Source: Sulfurimonas sp.
Lineage (GTDB): Bacteria > Campylobacterota > Campylobacteria > Campylobacterales > Sulfurimonadaceae
Length of the DNA stretch: 36,134 bases
Direction of reading: 5' to 3'
Assembly (NCBI RefSeq): GCF_023229025.1
Contig: NZ_JALOAA010000019.1
Location: forward strand, 1 to 36,134
In this document: positions 32,428 through 36,134 of the stretch, one piece after another
Layout of the letters: every line of letters starts with the position of its first letter
Numbering within the stretch: position 1 is the first letter of the stretch
The notes under the pieces: generated by a model
The model's input: only the letters and a program-made list of their open reading frames with translations
Told to the model about the DNA's origin: nothing
Database searches by the model: none
Translations under genes and position numbers: made by a program

Positions 32428-33985
32428 CTACCTTTGCCAAGTTCTCATTGATTCTCTGATTGAGTGCTTGTTCCTCTTCCATCTGCTCTTTTAGTTCTTG
32501 TTGTAGAGTTGCAAATCTCTCTCTAAAATCAAACTCATCATCTACCTCTTCAAGCCCTACATATCGCCCAGGGGTTAGTACATAGTTTAACTCTTTTACC
32601 GTGTCTTGCGAGGCTGATTTACAAAACCCTTTTATATCTTCATATTGTGGGACTGAAGTCCCACTTCCGATAGAGGGATTTGGAGGTGGGACTTTAGTCC
32701 CACTTTTGGAAACTTTCCAGTTGTGATAAACCTTAGCTATATAGTCTGTATCTTCGTGACTAAACTCTTTTGTTCGTCTGTTTATAAGTTGCCCCATATT
32801 TCGAGCGTCTATAAAAAGTATATCTTTGGTGCTTCTTCCCCTTTTCATAAACCAGATAGTTGCTGGGATTTGCGTATTTAAAAACAGTTTTGCAGGGAGA
32901 TTCACTATACAGTCAACTAAGTTAGCTTCTATAAGCGCTTTTCTTATCTCTCCCTCATTTGATGTGTTAGAGGTAAGGCTTCCTTTTGCTAGTACAAATC
33001 CGGCACGACCTGTTGGGGCTAAGTGATATAAAAAGTGTTGTATCCAAGCATAGTTTGCATTGCCCTCTGGTGGTGTTCCATATTTCCATCTTCCATCATT
33101 TCGTAGTAGGTCACCGCTCCAGTCACTGACATTAAAAGGTGGATTTGCGATGATAAAGTCTGCTTTGAGATCTTTGTGGGCATCATTTAGAAATGAACCT
33201 TCATTGTTCCACTTTACTTGTGAGCTATCTATTCCTCTAATGGCAAGATTCATTTTAGCCAGTCGCCATGTAGTTTGGTTTGACTCTTGTCCGTAGATAG
33301 ATATATCGTTTATCTTCCCTTGGTGCTCTGTCACAAACTTTTCAGATTGTACAAACATACCACCACTACCACAACAAGGATCAAAGACTCTCCCTTTATA
33401 TGGCTCTAACATCTTTACAAGAAGTTCAACTACACTTTTTGGAGTATAGAACTGCCCACCTTGTTTACCCTCAGCAAGTGCAAACTCACCTAAGAAATAC
33501 TCAAACACATGACCAAGCACATCAGCACTTCTAGCTTTTGCATCGCCAAAGGCAATGTTACCTATAAGGTCGATTAGACCTCCTAGAGATTTACTATCAA
33601 GATTATCTTTTGCAAATACTTTAGGTAGCACACCTTTTAAAGAGCTATTTTCTTTTTCTATAGCATCCATAGCCTCATCAACAATCTTTCCTATGCTTGG
33701 TAACTTAGCATTTGAAAGAAGAAATGACCATCTAGCAGTAGGAGGAACAAAAAATACATTCTCTGCTTTGTACTCATCCATATCTTCAGGGTCAGCCCCT
33801 GCATATTCACCTTCACCAGCTTCAAGCTTATTATAAAGTTCAAGAAAACTATCAGAAATATACTTTAAAAATACAAGCCCCATCACCACATGCTTATACT
33901 CTGCGGCATCTATATTTTTTCGTAGTTTATCGGCTGCTTTCCATAGTTGTTTTTCTATTGATTCTTCTTGTTTTGCTTTTGCCAT
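32414..33985 (-). CDS. hsdM: Type I DNA methyltransferase, M subunit
   Basis: 523 aa. N-terminal helical bundle (EKQLWKAADKLRKNIDAAEYKHVVMGL), 'GQFYTPKSVVELLV', the SAM-binding motif 'FDPCCGSGGM' (201-210) and the N6-adenine catalytic motif NPPF (281-284). Residues ~425-447 (between HNWK and YEDIKGFCKSA) are an insertion encoded by a double-hairpin repeat that keeps the frame. With HsdS it methylates adenine in the recognition site. First gene of the operon. Confidence 0.97.
   Translation of the reverse strand: MAKAKQEESIEKQLWKAADKLRKNIDAAEYKHVVMGLVFLKYISDSFLELYNKLEAGEGEYAGADPEDMDEYKAENVFFVPPTARWSFLLSNAKLPSIGKIVDEAMDAIEKENSSLKGVLPKVFAKDNLDSKSLGGLIDLIGNIAFGDAKARSADVLGHVFEYFLGEFALAEGKQGGQFYTPKSVVELLVKMLEPYKGRVFDPCCGSGGMFVQSEKFVTEHQGKINDISIYGQESNQTTWRLAKMNLAIRGIDSSQVKWNNEGSFLNDAHKDLKADFIIANPPFNVSDWSGDLLRNDGRWKYGTPPEGNANYAWIQHFLYHLAPTGRAGFVLAKGSLTSNTSNEGEIRKALIEANLVDCIVNLPAKLFLNTQIPATIWFMKRGRSTKDILFIDARNMGQLINRRTKEFSHEDTDYIAKVYHNWKVSKSGTKVPPPNPSIGSGTSVPQYEDIKGFCKSASQDTVKELNYVLTPGRYVGLEEVDDEFDFRERFATLQQELKEQMEEEQALNQRINENLAKVVVDE
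32647..32703. repeat. REP-like double hairpin inside hsdM
   Basis: GTGGGACTGAAGTCCCAC (32647-32664) and GTGGGACTTTAGTCCCAC (32686-32703) are two nearly identical 18-base palindromes, each with 8-base arms and a 2-base centre, 21 bases apart. They lie within hsdM in frame, replacing a short loop with about 23 residues. The arrangement resembles a REPIN-type pair mobilised by RAYT transposases. Confidence 0.75.
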
Positions 33986-34387
33986 ATTTTGTATACTCTT
34001 ATCATTAAAATTTATTTCTTTTTATTTTAGCGAAACTTGATGACATTTGACTTTATTTACTAAGCATTTAAGATTTGAGTATAAAGTTCTCTTATGGGTG
34101 ATAAAAAATATCTTGCATTGGAACCGTAAGATAAAATGCAAGAGGTTACTAACATTTACACATAGTGACCTGAAATAGATAATGGGCTTTTAATTCTTTA
34201 GCTTGTTACACAAGTTGAGTATTATAGTCAAGTAGTGTAGCTAAGTACTTTTAGCATTTAGCGAATAGATGTTGCGCAACAGAACTGAATAAACGATTAA
34301 TGTTGATTTAGACGAAATGAAATAAATGCATAATCAGTTAATAATAATTGATTCATAAACAATAGAAGAGACAACTAGCACTTTTAA
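33986..34387. other. 402-bp spacer upstream of hsdM
   Basis: AT-rich, no convincing gene. It should contain the hsd operon promoter; TAAAAT about 40 bases upstream of hsdM is a possible -10, but no clear -35 stands before it. No terminator or repeat stands out. Confidence 0.4.
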
Positions 34388-34735
34388 GTGTTTATAAACA
34401 AGCAAATAGGCCATTTGAATGTTTTGCGACCAAAAAGTGACTCTCAAATTTGGACTTTTCTCTTTATGAGAAAACTCTCTAGTCACATCGTAGATTTTTT
34501 TCAAGTTATAACGAAATATTTGGTGAGACCTCAGATAATTGAGATTTCGAACAAAAGACTTTTAACGAGACAAGAGTTTGCAGTTTTTTTTGGTAGATCC
34601 ACTGGCTGGGTTTATACAAACGTAGAAAAAGGAGGTACTTTGGTAAAAGGAGTACATGTTTTTGAATTCTGCGGTGTGACACTCTATGATAGAGAACAAA
34701 TAGAAACTGATATAATATCAGGCTTAATTAAGTAA
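34388..34735 (+). CDS. Small HTH-type protein, start uncertain
   Basis: Up to 115 aa from a GTG at 34388; an in-frame ATG at 34466 is equally possible. The recognisable part is the C-terminal half: 'NKRLLTRQEFAVFFGRSTGWVYTNVEKGGTLVKGVHVFEFCGVTLYDREQIE', a winged-helix of the excisionase/phage-regulator type (helix-turn-helix 'RQEFAVFFGRSTGWVY' then a wing). The N-terminal half looks unlike protein (few conserved features) and may be spurious. Lies between the hsd operon and a decayed region. Confidence 0.45.
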   Translation: MFINKQIGHLNVLRPKSDSQIWTFLFMRKLSSHIVDFFQVITKYLVRPQIIEISNKRLLTRQEFAVFFGRSTGWVYTNVEKGGTLVKGVHVFEFCGVTLYDREQIETDIISGLIK

Positions 34736-35671
34736 TCTATCGTTCACCCATAAATCTTCCATATTGATAATATCAATAATCTTCGTGTAAAACTCCTTTT
34801 GAACTTTGAAATTCCAGAGTGAGAAGGGAGTAAGAAACAGCTCGTAAGGGCTAAAGTGTACCCAAAAAATTGGGCATACTTCTCCACTATCGATTTTACA
34901 TATATTTAATCTATGTTATAATTCCATCGTTTCGATCGGTCGGTCGTTCCGCCTCTTCGCCTTTTTCACGCTCAGCAAGAGCATACCTTTCGATAGTCGG
35001 TTGTGCTGTACTATCTGTTCCATGTCCATTCTGTGAGAGTCTTGGATTTAGGTCTTGGTATGAGAAAGTGATGAGAGCATAGCATCATCCACAGCGCCAC
35101 TATCTGCGTGTAGTCGATTCCTCTTTTAGTTTCCCTGTGAGAACCAGCCGCAGCTGTATCAATTTCTACTATTTTTTCAATACTTGAGTACTGCTTTGCT
35201 TACATTAACTATGATGGTTCACAAACAGAATATCTACTTCACCAGACGCTTGATAATACGCCTATCAATTTTTTGAACAATGAGATTTGTATGAGCGAGG
35301 AACAGGTACCAAGTGTTCCAGTTGAATTACTCAACGGGAAGCCAAAAAAAGCTTCCTTCACTTGGGAGTGAAAACACTTGGTACCCCGTTGAATAATTTG
35401 AACGAGGAAATTATAGAAAGTATATAAATTTTTTGCCTGATTGCAGAAACGAGGTAATTTGATTATAATTGAGGTGACTTGAATAGATTTGATAATATAA
35501 AAAAGACAAAAGAAGAGTTTAAAACTTAAAAGAATAGTTTGAAAAAGTAGAAGAATAGAAAGATTTTATTGTTTTGGTGACTAATGGGTGACTAAAGTGG
35601 TTTTTCCTGAAACTTAAGAAAGCTTCTAAAGCTCGTTATAGAGGTAGTTTTGAGGGGATTTTTATTGTAGA
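34736..35671. other. 936-bp region of decayed frames and structured DNA
   Basis: No intact gene. Reverse-strand frames without starts run from ~35205 to ~35012 (containing IEKIVEIDTAAAGSHRETK and QIVALWMML) and from ~35084 to 34911 (GHGTDSTAQPTIERYALAER). They read like protein tails broken by frameshifts and are unassigned. A strongly structured element is at 35305-35391. It lies against the tRNA block, where island integrases usually sit. Confidence 0.4.
35305..35391. repeat. Nested inverted repeats near the tRNA block
   Basis: GGTACCAAGTGTT (35305-35317) and AACACTTGGTACC (35373-35385) are perfect 13-base complements. Between them lies GGAAGC...GCTTCC, and TCAACGGG (from ~35331) can pair with CCCGTTGA (~35384-35391), which competes with the outer stem. 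Alternative folds suggest an att site, a regulatory RNA or a small mobile-element end. Confidence 0.55.
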
Positions 35672-35757
35672 TGGTGCGGATGAGAGGACTTGAACCTCCA
35701 CACCTTACGGCACCAGATCCTAAGTCTGGCGTGTATACCAATTTCACCACATCCGCA
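35672..35757 (-). tRNA. tRNA-Leu (UAG)
   Basis: 86 nt including an encoded CCA. Acceptor TGCGGAT pairs with ATCCGCA; anticodon stem CCAGA/TCTGG frames loop CTTAGGA, anticodon UAG; a long variable arm marks a class II (Leu) tRNA. Its 3' end faces the accessory region, a common integration target. Confidence 0.95.
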
Positions 35758-35802
35758 TGTGTATAAGTGTTTTATGTCTCTTCAGACACTATAAGTAAAA
35801 AG

Positions 35803-35879
<77 letters not shown>

Positions 35880-35894
35880 ATACATTTATAAAAA

Positions 35895-35971
35895 TGGTGC
35901 GCCCGATAGGATTCGAACCTATAACCGTCGGATCCGAAGTCCGAAACTCTATCCAGTTGAGCCACGGACGC
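35895..35971 (-). tRNA. tRNA-Arg (UCG)
   Basis: 77 nt with encoded CCA. Acceptor GCGTCCG pairs with CGGGCGC. Anticodon stem TCGGA/TCCGA, loop CTTCGGA, anticodon UCG, reading CGN codons. Confidence 0.95.
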
Positions 35972-36011
35972 CACAAAATTTATTATTATTAAGTTTTTTA
36001 TATCTAATTTA

Positions 36012-36089
36012 TGGGGTGAGATACGGGATTCGAACCCGCGACCCCCGGCACCACAAACCAGTGCTCTAACCAGCTGAGCTAATCTCACC
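36012..36089 (-). tRNA. tRNA-His (GUG)
   Basis: 78 nt with encoded CCA. The extra G at -1 pairs with C73, the identity mark of tRNA-His; acceptor GTGAGAT/ATCTCAC. Loop TTGTGGT gives anticodon GUG. Confidence 0.95.
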
Positions 36090-36110
36090 ATAATTTTTTA
36101 AATATAAAAG

Positions 36111-36134
36111 TGGTCGGGGTGAAAGGACTCGAAC
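36111..36134 (-). tRNA. Partial tRNA, probably tRNA-Pro
   Basis: Only the 3' end is inside the window: T-loop TTCGAGT, acceptor strand CACCCCG, A and encoded CCA. A 3' strand CACCCCG implies a 5' CGGGGTG, the start typical of tRNA-Pro. The anticodon is out of view. Confidence 0.7.

Noticed and set aside
35329..35394. Second attC site (ACTCAAC ... GTTGAAT)
   Set aside because: The ends match RYYYAAC and GTTRRRY, but the inside does not fold as paired L boxes and no cassette gene precedes it; the match can arise from the nested repeats alone.

Overview
The window is AT-rich bacterial DNA. Its protein style (Lys/Asn/Ile-rich, AGGA-type ribosome sites) and the tRNA block at the right end suggest a free-living member of the Campylobacterota (Sulfurimonas, Sulfuricurvum or Arcobacter-like). 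That placement is inference; no rRNA or core housekeeping protein is present to settle it. Almost everything left of the tRNA genes reads as an accessory or defence island: toxin-antitoxin, Fic proteins, a site-specific recombinase, restriction, nucleotide-signalling proteins, gene relics and many small orphan membrane proteins.

Layout. 1-2.3 kb: the N-terminus of a Fic protein, then a gene graveyard (three decayed fragments, one small membrane ORF, one zinc-ribbon ORF). 2.3-9.8 kb: a compact plus-strand block of a membrane-anchored coiled-coil protein, a class III nucleotide-cyclase-fold protein, a frameshifted gene with an AC repeat at the break, a WD40 propeller, a coiled-coil protein with a J-domain, a membrane-anchored Mrr-like nuclease and a leucine-rich protein. 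9.7-12.8 kb: a PcfJ-like protein, a higBA toxin-antitoxin pair with a zinc-ribbon follower, and a serine resolvase with a clear terminator. 12.97-14.48 kb: a single gene carrying a HEPN-like Rx4H motif, bounded like an integron cassette (a GTTAGGC core site at its start, and a GCCTAAC...GTTAGGT pair just after its stop). 14.6-18.7 kb: a second, differently built J-domain protein and an exported Sel1-repeat protein. 18.7-21.7 kb: an XRE regulator with palindromic operators, next to an eight-gene minus-strand operon of tiny membrane proteins. Four of those share one soluble domain, and the operon also holds a NYN-family RNase-like protein.

21.8-25.4 kb: a complete Fic protein, small HTH proteins around a near-perfect sigma70 promoter whose spacer is a palindrome, a truncated WYL-type regulator, a YgjP metallopeptidase relic and an unrecognised gene. 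25.6-34.0 kb: a type I restriction-modification operon, hsdM-hsdS-[SieB-like]-[CD-NTase]-[SLATT]-hsdR. A CBASS-like signalling pair and a superinfection-exclusion-like protein sit inside it with 4-base overlaps at most junctions, so the layers are probably co-expressed. hsdM also carries an in-frame double-hairpin repeat. 34-35.6 kb: a small HTH gene, decayed frames and a strongly structured non-coding element. 35.67 kb to the end: tRNA-Leu, two tRNA-Arg, tRNA-His and a partial tRNA-Pro-like gene, all transcribed leftward. They may mark the chromosomal edge of the island.

The best candidates for something undescribed are the 2.3-9.8 kb cyclase/WD40/J-domain/nuclease block, the 19-21.7 kb paralogous membrane-protein plus NYN operon, and the CBASS-like and SieB-like insert inside the hsd operon.
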